64,000 nt of DNA from Imbricaverruca yamaguchii (GCA_034440575.1 JAOTOL010001613.1:2389001-2453000), one strand, 5' to 3'. Positions 36,901-49,117 are shown, numbered from the stretch's first letter. Notes: generated from the sequence alone by a model not told the origin. Program-made: numbers and translations.

Positions 36901-37923
36901 GTAAGCAAATTATTTCACCTATAGATGAAAGGTTTGTCCTCTTAAGCATGTCGAGCACTTTAATAGTAAAACAGCACTATGCTGCAGGCATGTTGGATGC
37001 TGTGTGATACATTTTTTATTCTCTTATGTCATGCTATTTGTGCATGCTTTACCTCATCCAATATCGCAGTGTATTTTGAGTCTAACTGCCGTGAAATGGA
37101 GTTGGTGTGGTATACCAGCTGGGAAGAGATGGTGAGAAATTAAGTAATTCTTGGATGTATTTTTCTTCCAAAATAGGCCAGGCGTTCCAAACCTCAAATA
37201 ACCAACCAACCCTTCCACCAAAATAGGCACCTTGTTTGCTCGAGTGGAAGACAATTTTTTGTCGAAAAGAGCCAGTCATGCTTCCCTTATATGGCCTTGG
37301 ACCTGGTGAAACGAGATAATACTCACGATTTCAAAATAGTAGATATAATTTAAAGTGACTATGTCACGACAAATCTTCATCGGAGATCTAATACATGGCA
37401 GTCGATTTTCCAAAGTTGTCGGGAATCGTCTGTCTGCATGTCTGCGTGTCTGTGTCCGTCGCTTCCATGCATGCTGTGAAAAAAACGGCTGGAAGTATTT
37501 CGCTCAAATTTTCGCACGTGATACCCGGTTCGGCGGAAAAGTTGTGGTGGGGGTTTCGGGTCGTGCAGATCAAGTGTCACATTCCGTCAACTGGGGTGAT
37601 GACGACATCATTTAACATAGACTACAAGTCACAGCATGCCAAGCATATATCACAAGTCTCGCGAGTTTGAAACTGCGTGGATACACGCATCCAACAGGGA
37701 ACTGAGCGTTTTTTTTTGTGGTCGGTGGCCGGGTGCGCTGTGCTGCCACCAGGCGTGCACATCTGTTCCCAGTGGGACACCTTCGCGTTGAGAGTGGCGC
37801 GAACTAGAGCTTGGTGAGCGGGTAGCCAGTCATCGGGGCTATCTGAGCATGCACAATATGTAGTGATGGGCGAAGCGTAGCGCGTGCCATGTACTCGGAT
37901 TCGCGTGACATCTTCAAGCCTGC
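36901..37923. other. No gene recognised
   Basis: A short TCTGTCTGCATGTCTGCGTG run near 37425 is the only notable feature. Confidence 0.4.
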
Positions 37924-38777
37924 TTAACCCGTCCCGTCCCGGGCGGTCTTCAACCGCCCCCGTCAGGTTTTTCCCGGATAGCGGACGAACGGCGTGCAGC
38001 AGCGCGCCCAAATTTGGCATACCTTATCCCACATCAATTTGACATGCTGATTCAAAATTTTTAGGTCAGGTCACTAAGGTTAACGAGTTAGTCAAGGTCA
38101 AGTGAGGTCACCTCCAAGAAAGTTCAACCAGTCGTCACGCTTTAACGGATACAGATATTTTAATGAAACTTTCAGCATTTCCTTATCTTTGCGGATGCAA
38201 CAAAACGTACGAGTGTAATCTTTCATTTTTTGGTTTTTGACTACATATAAATTTAGCGTGTTTGCCAAATAACAGATCAAATACAGGATTCTGGGTAAAG
38301 TATGCATTTTTTATTAGGGAAAGTTGACTTCCAACATCGTTTCTCGGTCTGCTCTACCCATTGGAAAAGGAAAATTAAAGAAAACTTGGAAACTCAAAAT
38401 TTTGAAATTTCCAAAAAGTATTATTTTTTTTATTTTTAGGGGGTCAAAAATTATAGCCATTGTCAATTTCGCTGTACTTTTCTCATTCCAAATAAATTTT
38501 GTTTTTTCATATCTCCCCCAAAATGAACTTCCCAGAGTCAAAAACATAATGTAAGTCGTGAAAAGTCGTGAAAATCTAGCCCCCCTGGTGACGTCACTTT
38601 TGGATAATTTTTTTCGGGGGTGGACCCGGACCCCACTCGTCGAGCGCTTTCCGATGACGCCTCTTTCGCTTTCGTGCGATGCTTAGTTTTGATTTTAGAG
38701 GGTGGGTTTCAACCGCCCCCCCCCCATCCCCCGAGACGGGGTGGGAGAATTTGGCCGGAAAGACAGCGCGGGTTAAT
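37924..38777 (-). mobile_element. TTAA-flanked MITE, copy 3 (inverted)
   Basis: It is bounded on both sides by TTAA, with CCCGTCCCGTCCCGG at one end and GGAAAGACAGCGCGGG at the other. It is the best-preserved pair of ends in the family and matches copies 1, 2 and 4 in reverse orientation. Confidence 0.88.
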
Positions 38778-39264
38778 ATGGGGCTGGTGCTTCTTGCGAC
38801 GAAAAATTCCCCTACTATATATTGGCGCCCCGCTCGCCTCACATTGCATCGAACGAGGATGTGTGACCTCACGTGAATGCCCACAGTGTTGTATACTCCT
38901 TGGAAGCAATTCCAATGTCATTGGGTCGACAAGCTGCACGTGAGCGACATCGATGTGATGGGTGAACGCGTTGCGCCGAAGTCCTCTGTTTTCAATTGGT
39001 TTAGCGTATGAAACGGGAATTTGCATTTCCGAACATAACCAATTTTAGTGCGCCGAATCGTTCCATTTTCAACCTGTATACTTCGCGAATCAATGAACAG
39101 ATCGACCCCAAACCGACACCACGGTGTAACCAAGGCAATCGCCAAGCGCGGCAGTGGAGCCATTTTTGCCACACATGGAGCGTGCACCCGGGGGAAGTGT
39201 GAAGAAAGGGAGCCGTTTTCATCGTTTTTCACGATTGTTTCCGGTGCTGCAAAACGGCTAAAAG
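38778..39264. other. No gene recognised
   Basis: Short frames only; lies between a MITE and the candidate exon at 39265. Confidence 0.4.
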
Positions 39265-39378
39265 TTACGATTTACAATTGCCAACCATTGCATTACCCGG
39301 CTCCATGTACCGGCTACACTTTCCCGTTGCCCATCGGCACCTGTCCTATGTCAGTGGTCAGCCATTGCAACGATAATG
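39265..39378 (+). CDS. Candidate cysteine-rich exon
   Basis: The frame reads TIYNCQPLHYPAPCTGYTF then PLPIGTCPMSVVSHCNDN and reaches a consensus donor (AATG|GTAAGT) in phase 1. Four cysteines in 28 residues look like an extracellular module. The chosen acceptor (GGCTAAAAG) would fit the phase-1 end of the exon at 36815, but its pyrimidine tract is weak and the left boundary may be wrong. It would extend the secreted-protein gene beginning at 33806. No family recognised. Confidence 0.33.
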
Positions 39379-39529
39379 GTAAGTGTTTTAGCCCGTGAAA
39401 CACGCTTTGCTTCGCACCCCATCAATGTTCTTATCATGCTCCATTTTGAGTGAACGTGATAAGAACGAATACCTTCAACTGTTGTGATTCCAACGATATC
39501 TTTATATGTTCACCATCTGAATTTCTCTT

Positions 39530-39850
39530 CTTATAATCAAGGCTGCCCTGAAGCATTGCCAATCATCATTTTCGACCTTCTCAGTCGGCTTATTACATCG
39601 ATGAATCGCCGAGTTTGTTGCAACCAACTTAACCGGTCGAAAAACTTACGTGCAACTGCTGTTAAGCCAGTCAAGTTACCGCAGAAAGATGTTATGCGTG
39701 AACATAACGTATGATGGATGCGGGGGAAATATAGCTGTGTCATTGCGAAAATGGGAAAACAGGTTGGGAAAGAACAGAGTAGGGCAGATCAAGTGAGTTC
39801 TGCTTAGGTCAGATTAGGTCCGGTTAGGGTGCGTTAGGTTAGATTACGCT
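39530..39850. repeat. Dispersed repeat family X, copy 1
   Basis: From AATCAAGGCTGCCCTGAAGC to GGTCCGGTTAGGGTGCG this matches 44200-44605 in the same orientation (ATCGATGAATCGCCGAGTTTG versus ATCAATGAATCGCCGGGTTTG), and both fade into TTAGGTTAG-rich DNA. Confidence 0.75.
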
Positions 39851-39961
39851 ACGTTATGCTAAGTTAACTTGGTTCTAACCCGATTGGGAGCATTGTAGCA
39901 CGGATCGATTTTGGACACCAAATCACTTTGAACACTTTGAATACATTATGGGGGAGGGGAA

Positions 39962-40050
39962 CTGATGTGCACTCACTGGTATAGGGGGGGGGAGCTGATG
40001 TGAACTCACTGGTATAGGGGGAGCTGATGTGCACTCACTGGTATGTATAG
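39962..40050. repeat. 31-bp tandem repeat, three copies
   Basis: CTGATGTGCACTCACTGGTA starts at 39962, 39994 and 40024, followed by a G-run of variable length. Confidence 0.85.
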
Positions 40051-40054
40051 GTGT

Positions 40055-40240
40055 ACCCCCGCTGCAGTACTCACCAGGTGCCATTTGCACTGGCGTCATC
40101 TGGTGATAATAGTTAATTAGGTTTACCCCGGTGCAGCATTTAGCAAGCGCACTTATACTGGCGATTATACTCTACTCCCATCTGGCGATTATAGTATGAA
40201 TAGGTGCACTTCTGTGCAGCAGTCACTCCAGGTGCCCTCT
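40055..40240. repeat. Repeat family Y (about 65 bp units), copy 1
   Basis: Variants of ACCCCGGTGCAGCATTTAGC and GCGCACTTATACTGGCGATT recur two to three times. The same unit forms the array at 43775-44065. Confidence 0.7.
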
Positions 40241-40399
40241 CCAAGGTAACCAATGCAGCTGTTGGATCTGATCGCCTGGTATGCTTCTGCCTTTTGTTTA
40301 TTGTTTAGTGGGTTGTTCTCGACGAACTTTATGTACGATCAAGGCTAATGGCGCCACGCACACTGCTTCGCCGGTAGGCGGCTGGATTGGGAAATGTCC

Positions 40400-40483
40400 C
40401 GAGTGGTGTGACTGTCGAACCCGGGACCTTTGCTACCCAGAGCTTAACACCTTTACCATTCGGCCATCTCTGCCCCGTACCCC
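40400..40483 (-). ncRNA. tRNA-derived SINE head
   Basis: The minus strand starts GGGGCAGAGATGGCCGAATG, with an A box TGGCCGAATGG and a B box GGTTCGACAGTC about 45 bp on. These internal RNA polymerase III promoter boxes and a tRNA-like start are the standard SINE head. B-box and acceptor-stem changes make a working tRNA unlikely. It abuts the 5' end of the LINE at 40487. Confidence 0.65.
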
Positions 40484-40499
40484 TTCTTTCAAAACATTT

Positions 40500-41236
40500 C
40501 TGACCCCGGCAAAGAGAACCTCCTCTCGGCACTAAATCAACTATGGGCTGACGGTACCTTCCAAGCATCCTGGTCTATCAGCATTGTCATTCCCATTGCT
40601 AAATCTTTCAAACCTAAGCACCTCCCCTTCAGCTATCGCCCTATCTCTCTCACTAGTTGTGCGTGCAAAAAGTATTTAAGCGCATGGCCAATGGACGAAT
40701 CCGAGTCTAGTTTGAAAACAACAAAATTGTCTTCCCTTTTCAGAGCGGCTTCCGACCAAGGCTGACAGGACGCACCGCTGAACAAGGAAGCACCGCTGAC
40801 AACCTACTCGAAATTGTCCATTCAATTTAGCGTCGTCTCGCTGGAAAATCCGAAACTATCCTCTTTTTCCTAGATCTAAAATCCACGTTTAATAAAGTAC
40901 ACATCTTTGCCCTTTTAGTCATATTAGACCGAATTGGTAAAAAGGGCAGAATGACCACCTTCATCGATAACATTATCGGAAACCGTTTCTTCGTCGTCCG
41001 TTGATGCAACATCTATTCCCAGCCAGATATTCTTGAGCAGGGCTTGCTTCAAGGCAGCGTCCTGTTCCCAAACCTATTTCTCATTATGATTAACGATGCT
41101 TTAGACCAACTTCCCCTGATTTCTCCCCTTCTCAAATATTATATATATATATATATGCATTAAGCCAGAGCGACTATAGTGAATACTTCTGTACACATGT
41201 CAGCCGTAGCGAGGACGGAGTGCCATGCGGTGTATA

Positions 41237-41310
<74 letters not shown>

Positions 41311-43145
41311 CGCCGATGATTTAGCCATCTGGTGCACCCATCCATTAACAGACACAGCTAACCATTACATACAACTGGCCATGAATCACATTGATTCAAG
41401 GTGATCCCTCTGGGGGATAAAAATATCCCCCAATAAATCGGTCACAATGCTTTTATCTCGATGTCCCAGGTATATTCCCCCTAATAAACCGCTCCCCTAT
41501 CGCGATGAAATTATTCCCCTCCAATCCTCCTTCAAATATCTCAGAATTATCCCCGACAAATGACTATATTTGGCATTCACATTACCTATGTTAAACAGCA
41601 CTGCGCCGTTCGTCTTAGCATCCTGAGCTGCAACTTCGGTCACAACTGAGGTGCAGACAGGACTACTGTTTAAAAAATGTATATTGCGCTGAATCGTTCA
41701 ATCCTGGAATACAATGCGCTTATCTTCGATCATATATCCCCACACTCATCAAATCACTAGAATGCACAAAAATCACGCACTCCGTCCCATCACCAGAGCA
41801 CACCGCACCACAACTATCACCAGTATCTGGGATGAGGTAGCCCGGAGGGTTCCTAGCCTACAACACTGCAGAAGACTACAACTCGTTGGATACCACTGCA
41901 GGACAACGACACAACTAAATCACACTTCCAATGTCGCATGCTTTAAAGCCCCGGTTCGGCGTTCCAAAAACAGAAACAAATACAGCATTGTTATTCACTT
42001 GAAGCAGGTTCTCACTAAAATTTTCAGAGGTAACCCCTGAACGAATTCCCCCTTCTCAGATTCTGGCACATGAAACACCCCAAACTCCAGTATCACTTTC
42101 GGCACAACAAACCCTACTTACCCCCATCCACATTCAAGACATTTTTTAAATATCAAGAGGCTAACCCACAACACGCATTCTTTTACACCGACGGCTCACG
42201 TACCAGCAATGGTACGGGCGCCGCCTGGTGCGGTGGGCCCGACACTGGCCAAACCAAATTAACACTACATCATTCGGTATATACAGCATGATTAGTCGCC
42301 ATACTCATTTGCCACCAACACATTCTCGCACGACACATTACCCCTTCATCCATACCCTTTCCACAATCTGCGCTGACTTACGATCCCCCGTTGACGCCCT
42401 CACCACCATGCACAACACCACGCACCCCATACTCCACGCCATCCGACACCTGCACCATGACAACCACGCACACCTTCAGCTCACCCTTCTCTCGATCCCC
42501 GGACATAGGGGTATCGCAGCCAACGGGCGTGCGGACAGCCTAACACGGGAGGCAATTGACCTCCCGCAAAATAATTGTGTCCAGTACCACCCAGTGATCT
42601 CCTTACACTTTGAACACTCGCCAAATGGCTCTGGCACAAGTGCGCCTGTTGAATGCTGCACTGAAGAGCACCTGGTTAACTGTTGTTGCCAGATGGTCGC
42701 CGATATGTTATTCCACAAATATGTTCAGGCTCGCTGGTCATACGACATCACACAACTACACACTATCAAGCACACACTCTCCAACTGGCCCTCTTCCCAC
42801 GAGCACTCCCGTTTGAATGAGGCGTTACTCGCTTACTTCGCCTCAGACACACCAACTTAACACGCAATTTTTTGTATTTATTTCATGGATCACGTTGGCG
42901 CCCGATGTGCACCACATGTCGTGTTCGTATCACTGTCGCCCACGCATTACTTACATGTCCAGCATATGCTCCTCATCGCCGCGCTATTCTCCACTATTTC
43001 AACCGCAAATATACGCAGGTTTCGATCCGGGCACTACTCGGGAATGGCCACCCGGTACTCCTCGAGCTGCTCATCCGCTTTTTACAAGACATCAAACTTT
43101 CCAAACTGATTGAATCTCTATTTCACATGTTGCCTAGCTCAGCCT
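40500..43145 (+). pseudogene. RT / RNase H polyprotein of the I-like LINE
   Basis: Recognisable pieces in changing frames: WSISIVIPIAKSFKPKHLPF and SYRPISLTSCACKK (RT fingers), FLDLKSTFNKVHIF (the first catalytic block, with the canonical aspartates not preserved), GLLQGSVLFPNLFL (the block before the active site), and YADDLAIWCTHPL (catalytic YADD) at about 41305. RNase H follows, with FFYTDGSRTSNGTGAAWC (active-site aspartate) and IPGHRGIAANGRADSLTREA. Near the end CTTCRVRITVAHALLTCPAY is a CCHC-like C-terminal motif. Stops occur within the RT, so this is not a functional gene. Confidence 0.88.
41139..41308. mobile_element. Small insert bounded by (TA)n within the LINE
   Basis: The RT reads up to a KYYIY-like stretch, then about 80 bp of unique DNA (AAGCCAGAGCGACTATAGTG to GAGTGCCATGCGGTG) lie between two TA tracts (about 41139-41157 and 41233-41306). 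Coding resumes at once as TYADDLAIWC. A short element thus seems to have entered a TATATA site between two RT motifs and the flanking TA then expanded. Confidence 0.65.
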
Positions 43146-43250
43146 GACTTGATGTGAAGCTGAAGGACACATCACGCGCGCTGCACCCTATGTTAGCTGT
43201 ATGACTGCGTTACACACGTCTTCCTCTCCATCGTCGGAAAAAAACACATA

Positions 43251-43774
43251 TATATGGAATATTTCACACTAGGTAGGCAGAGCCGAAACAATTTGGCCAA
43301 AGCGGATGGTTGTCCTTATAAATTGCACTTGACGTTTTACCTACGGGTTTTCCAGGCTGCTTGGTTTTTCTCCTTCTTGGGTTTTCCAAGCTTTTATTCA
43401 AACATACACCTACACATTCAAGGGCGGGCCAGACGCCCACGACTCGCTCTGGGCGCCGGGCCTCAGCTTTGTTTCAGGTCGCAGGTGGGCAGCGGAGCCT
43501 GTCCGCAGGCGACGAAGCTGCCCACCCTCTAAATGTCTTTCTAATTGTGGTATACGCACGTAGGTGTGTCTGTATGTCTCACCTGTGTATGTATGAAGCG
43601 GACATTTACGCCACATTCCTTGTCTGCCGGCGTCTCACCTTTCCTTTCCTTCTTATTTGATACAACCGGATGTCACATAAGCCGGATTAACGTAACCCTT
43701 TCTTCAACGTAACACATATCTAACGGATGACACTGCCTCTGCTAAAGATGAAAAATGCAGGAGTTAAAAGCCGC
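43251..43774. other. No gene recognised
   Basis: Only short frames between the LINE's 3' end and repeat family Y. Confidence 0.4.
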
Positions 43775-44065
43775 ACTTGTTCTAGTCCCATCTAGCGTTT
43801 ATAGCGTAAATATGTGCACCCCGGTGCAGCATATAGCAGGCGCACTTATGCCAGTGCCATCTAGCGATTGTAGTATAAATCGGTGCGCTCCGGTGCAGTA
43901 GTCAACAGGGGCACTTATGCTGGTGCCATTTAGCGTTGGTACAAATGCCGGCATCCTGATGCCGGCATTCGCCAAGCGCACTTGCACTGGTTCCATCTGG
44001 CGACAATAGTTAACCAGGTGCACCCCAGTCCAGCATTCAACAGGCCCATTTGTACCAGTGCCATT
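43775..44065. repeat. Repeat family Y, copy 2 (tandem)
   Basis: Four units of about 65-68 bp: GTGCCATCTAGCGATTGTAG, TAAATCGGTGCGCTCCGGTG and CAGTAGTCAACAGGGGCAC variants repeat in order. Confidence 0.8.
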
Positions 44066-44199
44066 TGCCGATTATTAAAAGTAGTAGGTAGAATTTAAAT
44101 TGACTAAATAACAATAAATCTCTATCAGAGACTTATCTCTCAGAGATTTAATATATGGCATTTCATTTTCCTACAATCAAAGCTGCCTTGAAACATTAC

Positions 44200-44605
44200 A
44201 TGATGCTTTTAGATTTTCCCATCGAAAATACTTTTCTCATAACCAGGGCTGCACTGAAACCAAGCAGCATTTGCAGCAATCTCAGCCGGTTCCAAAGGCA
44301 TCAATGAATCGCCGGGTTTGCTGGAGCCGATTTCGTCGGTTAAAAATGATGCAGTCGCACGTGCTGACACGCCAGCCAAGCTACCGTGAGAAGGATTTGC
44401 TAGGTTAATGTAACTTACGCTGTATACCGGAAATTGCAACCATGCTATGGGGAGCATGGGAAAGTAGTCAGAAAAAAACACGGGAGCTCGGATCAAATGA
44501 GATCTGCTTCGGTCAATTCGGATCATGTTAGGTTATGATAAGTTATGTTTTGTGTGGTTATGTTAGATTAGGTTAGGTTAGGTTAGGTTGGGGCAGGTTT
44601 TGTTA
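44200..44605. repeat. Dispersed repeat family X, copy 2
   Basis: Same orientation and word order as 39530-39850, more diverged in the middle. Its end (44540-44605) becomes a TTAGGT-rich run. Confidence 0.72.
44540..44605. repeat. Interstitial TTAGGT-rich tract
   Basis: ATTAGGTTAGGTTAGGTTAG lies within variant GGTTATG units. It is close to, but has one more T than, the arthropod telomere repeat TTAGG. Confidence 0.8.
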
Positions 44606-44879
44606 GCGCATATTAGTTAATTTCGTGCTGCTTCGCCTCAGATCAGCTGAGAGGTATTTATTAGCTTGTTTGTTTGTTGTTTGGATATTGCAGCTTTTGG
44701 ATGCGTCAACCCCAATTGGGTTATTTTGCACCCATAACAAGATTAATTCAGTTTTTCATGTCCGGAGAACAATAAATATATGACACTACTTAAATATCTA
44801 TCCCGGTGTGTATATTATTTGGAAGCCTATTTTAGCGAAAAAACAAGAAACTGCTCTATTTTGCACAAATCGCGAATTA

Positions 44880-47800
44880 TCATCGAGTAGGTCCACAAGC
44901 CTCAGAGTGCTCGAATTATGTCCGAATTGCGCCTGTGTTCCTCCGTGTAGTCCGGACAAGATAGCAACACATGGCGCACAATAAGTGCTGCGTCACACCT
45001 CATACATTTGGGCCTTTCATCCCCGCACAAAAAAATACCTATGTGTACATAGTGTGTGTCGTCCAATTCTAAGAAGACACAGGGCTGAAGGACCTGTGTC
45101 GTTCCTTCTTCTACTCTGACTGAAGGAGGAGGGCCACAGCGCTAAGTGTGGTTTAAGTTCTTTCAATTTGTTGGACTCCACTTGGCCAAATTTGTCCTGC
45201 CACTGTCTAAGGAGAAATAACTTAATAGTTGGATAGCGGTCACTGGCGTGAAGTGGAAGCACGCGACTACATGGTGCGTTTCCTGCACGCCTTGCAGCCT
45301 CATCCGCCAGTTCATTACCACGGATTCCGACATGTGCTGGAATCCAGCAAAGTGGTACCTGTTTTCCAATGCGGTGCAGCGAAGTAAGTTAATACAAAAT
45401 GTTTCGTACAATGACATGTTGTCGGTTTATACTGGGCAATGACAAAATACTGCTAAGAGAATCGGTCAGAATGACATGAAAATCCTCGTCGTCAACCTCG
45501 ATGTATGCAAGGTCTTTGCTAATGGCAATCAACTCTGCTGTGAGGACAGTAGCATCTGAAGGCAAGGAGAAAGATCTCGTGATGGATACTCTCACGAAAG
45601 CGCTACCCTCGCCGGTGTCAATCTTCGAGCCATCTGTGTATGTGGTTATGTAGCCACGGTATGCTGAGGAAATGTGTTCTAATGAGCATCCTAGTATATC
45701 CTCTTTGGTAATATCCCTTTTCTCTCAGCAGTGAGGACGATGTCGATAAAGGGGAGATCAGCTCCCAGGGGGAAATTGCTGTGTTCCTGCTGCCTAATTC
45801 CGTGCAGTCGAATTATCGTCTGTCACAGGGGTGTCCTCATTCTCACACAGTAAGCTGTTCCCCTCCTCACCTGGCCGCGATGGACTGCATGCATATTCCG
45901 AGAAAAACAGCCTTATATGATGGGTGAGTCGGGAACTGACGCATCTCGCACGCGTAGCGAAGTCCAGCATTTCTCGTCTTATGGTTAATGGTGGTTCATG
46001 GGCATCTACCAGCATGCCGACCGTCGGGAAGTGGGGAAAGGTGCGAAATGCTCCGGGTAATTATTCGCTATGCAGCGTGGTGTATTGGGCTTAAAATACA
46101 TTTTGTTGTAATACACGCACCGTCGTATATAACACATGCATAGCTCAGTTTGGAACGAATCAGACTGCGTTAAAGCAGGTGCATGATCCTTCTATCAGCC
46201 CTGTTCGACGTTCGAGAAACACACTTCAATATATTCTTGGTTTTAAAGCACTTCTCTCGGAGCGTTTTTATATGTTCTCTGCATGAAAGACGATTGTTAA
46301 AATGCACACCAAGAAAGCGTGTCGTTGATACAGATGGAACGTCTTGTCTGTAGAATCTTAGCTGCATGTCCGGGCAGTTGCGACGACGGCGGCAGAAATG
46401 AACTGCTGTTGTCTTTATAATGGAAAAGTGGAAACCATTCAGGTGTCCCAACTTTTCGAGGTGTGAAATCGCAAGTTGCAACTGTCGCTCCATGAGAGGG
46501 GTTGACGAGCTGCACGACCAGATGGCAAGATCCTTAGCGAAAAGGATCGTCCGATTGATGGGGATAGTGGGTTGTCGATGTCGTTTATCATAAGCGAAAA
46601 TAGTGATGTGCTCATGACGCTGGTCTGTGGAATTCCTTCGACCTGGGGTAGCCAACTTTAAAACTGGTTGCCGACGCGCACACGAAACTCTCGACTTATC
46701 ATGAAGTTTTTTTTTAAGCGTGCCCAGGGATCCGCGGATTCCGCACTCATGAATCGTCTGCAGAATGCCGTGTCTTCAAGCGGTGTCAAAAGCACTCTCA
46801 ATGCCGAAAAACACGGCTACTAGGTGCCTATGTTTCGCAAAAGCTACTCGAAATGAAGTGTCAAGCCTTAATGTATGGTCCATCGTACTACGGTTTTTTT
46901 TCGAAAGCCGCACCGGTCATTGGATAAGACGTTCTTGTTGTCTAAGAACCATGTGAGTCGGACGCTAACCATTTTCTCCTTTAGCTTACTCAATGATGAT
47001 GTCTGCGATATTGGGTGATAATCAGTGGGGTCATCGCCATTTCTACAGGGCTTCAACAGTGGTATTATAATTGACTCCTACCAGGTTGGTGGAAAGTATC
47101 CCCCGTTACAAATTCGATTGACAATCGTGAGAAATGTGTATTTTGCCAAGGATGGTAAGTGCTTCAACATTTCGTTGTGTATATCGTCTGGTCCTTCGGA
47201 CATGCTCTTCAATCCGGTAATTGCAGAGTTGAGTTCGGCTTGAGTAAACGGTAAATTGTACACGAATTGTTGTGATGTAATAAAACTAATCTCATTCCTC
47301 TGACACTGGGCACGGTGTTGCAGGAAAATTGGTTCAGTAGGTTCACTGCGTTATCCCATGGCATGTGCAATTCGATTGGCTACATCTCCCGGACACGCCA
47401 TTGTGTTTCCTCCAGTGCTAAGAACCGACAATGCGACCGAGGAGAATTTCCCAGAAATCCTTTTAATTCGAGACCACACTTCCAATGCCGAAATAGTTCG
47501 ATTTAGTCCACCTACATATTCTCGCCAGGATGTTCAGTTCGCGGCACGTGTGGTACGTCGAGCCAGTGCTCGGGCCTGTTGGAAGTATAGCATGTTAGTC
47601 ATCGTGCCATGCTTACTAAATTGTTTAAGGGCTCGCTTGCGAGCGCGTATAGCCTTTCCGCATTCCGCATTCCGCAGTCCACCAGAGAGCTGGAATGCGG
47701 CGTGGGATTCCAGAGGTACGTGCAGTGCACCTTCCAGCGCACTAGAGAATCCGTGATGTAAAATCATCGACGCTAGTGCAATGATTTTCAATGTCAGGTG

Positions 47801-48350
47801 TAAAAGCTGTCTGCATCTTAGATTCAAAACAAGCCCAGTCTGCCTTATTCAAACTCCATCGTGGCGGCCGTGTTCCAAAAACCATGCATCTACGAAATGT
47901 TAGCCACACTAGATAGTGGTTGCTTCCGAGGCAATCGGCGTGGAATGACCATTCAATCTGATGGATCAGTTGGGGCTGGCTAGGTTTATGTCTAGCGCTG
48001 ACGTCCGGTCCGATAGCAGAGTAAGATGAGTATGAACACTTGTGTTTAAAACACATAACGGCTCATGTATGATTAAATTTCCCAGTGCTCGGCCCCGTGT
48101 GTTGATGTCTGAGCCGCCCCAAACGATGTGGTGAGCTTTAAAATCACTCACTAGTAGCAATGGTGGTGGAAGTTGGGGAGGGGAGGGATAGCCTGCGGGA
48201 TCTGCATGCAAGCTATGCACTGAGGTGCTTTGACGATTTTGAACACACCAACATTGCGTGGGGTTGGTACACATCTAGTTTAAAACTGCCGAGCTGTATC
48301 CAGTTGTTGTAGTCCCCTAATGTGATGTTCGTGTGGATATCATTTTCTCA
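44880..48350 (-). mobile_element. I-clade-like LINE, near-complete ORF2, dead
   Basis: The minus strand holds endonuclease, RT, RNase H and a CCHC-type C-terminus in the usual order over about 3.4 kb, broken by many shifts. It is a different copy, and probably a different family, from the LINE at 40487. The 5' limit is unclear and may extend to about 48590. Confidence 0.88.
44930..48274 (-). pseudogene. Endonuclease-RT-RNase H polyprotein of the minus-strand LINE
   Basis: Endonuclease: LLVSDFKAHHIVWGGSDINT and LLSDRTSALDINLASPN (about 48150-47970). Linker: KAIRARKRALKQFSKHGTMT. RT: YNLPFTQAELNSAITGLKSM and GPDDIHNEMLKHLPS (47260-47080), FAKDLAIWS at about 46540, and TTRFLGVHFNNRLSCREHIK. FAKD in place of F/YADD removes a catalytic aspartate. 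RNase H: ATVLTAELIAISKDLAYIEV and VILTDSLSSILSL. C-terminus: LHASDRYPTIKLFLLRQWQD, LCLLRIGRHTLCTHRYF and RPKCMRCDAALIVRHVLLSC. The order equals an intact I-like ORF2, but the frame is interrupted at many points. Confidence 0.9.
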
Positions 48351-49117
48351 AATATATGCTTCATGTTGAACATGTATGCAATGTACGTATGTGCCTCTAT
48401 TGCGTACGCCTTGGCACGATGAGAGGGTGTACAGCTTCGAGAACTCTATCATTTTCTATGATATGTTTTCTGATAATGCTTTCCGACCACAAAACCAATA
48501 TTTGGGACATTATAAAGTCGAGATTGGCCTGGTTCATTTGGAGTAGAGCAATGGAAGCGAACATATGGTTATTTTAAATCCGTCAACATTGTCCACACCA
48601 ACCGCTTCCTATTCATACGGTTACACTTCCCAATGTAGAAGCACCATCTTGGTGTGCTTCAATCACCGCAGAGCTCATCCAAAAACATTGCCATATTTAT
48701 TCCCATTGGACTTCATGCTAATGTGTCCTCCCAGGGACGTCCACCTAAGAACCGTCTAAGATGGCATGGCCCAGCACAGCTTGGTATGGTGACGTCGGCA
48801 GTAGATTTCATGGTCAGATCTGGGCATAAGCGGAGAATGTAATATCGTAGCTGCTGAATGCTTGAAAATAAATAGTTAACGAATGAGACGTGCTCCTCGG
48901 TTTACGTAAGAAACTGTTCAAGTGTACCTAATGCCAACTGTTATACTGTCTGAGAAGTTGCGGACGCGCCTGGCTTGTTGACCACGGTTCAAGTTGATCT
49001 GTGGTCTTAGCCCGTCGTATGCTGCCAAAGTCAGGTTGGATTTCACGAGACACCCTCCTATCGTAGAAACTGATCCGGTCAGAGCGGACCAGGAAAGCGT
49101 CATCAGCAGCCTCGCAG
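48351..49117. other. No gene recognised
   Basis: It may include a decayed start of the LINE's endonuclease up to about 48590. The rest shows nothing definite. Confidence 0.4.

Larger units (their letters stand above)
40487..43250 (+). mobile_element. I-clade-like LINE with RNase H, 5'-truncated and dead
   Basis: Domains on the + strand run in order: reverse transcriptase (from 40500), RNase H (about 42120-42570) and a cysteine-histidine segment near 42900. An RNase H domain downstream of RT is typical of I-like LINEs. There are many stops and frameshifts, a (TA)n-bounded insertion in the RT, and an A-rich end at about 43238. Repeat families X and Y lie on both sides of it. Confidence 0.87.
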
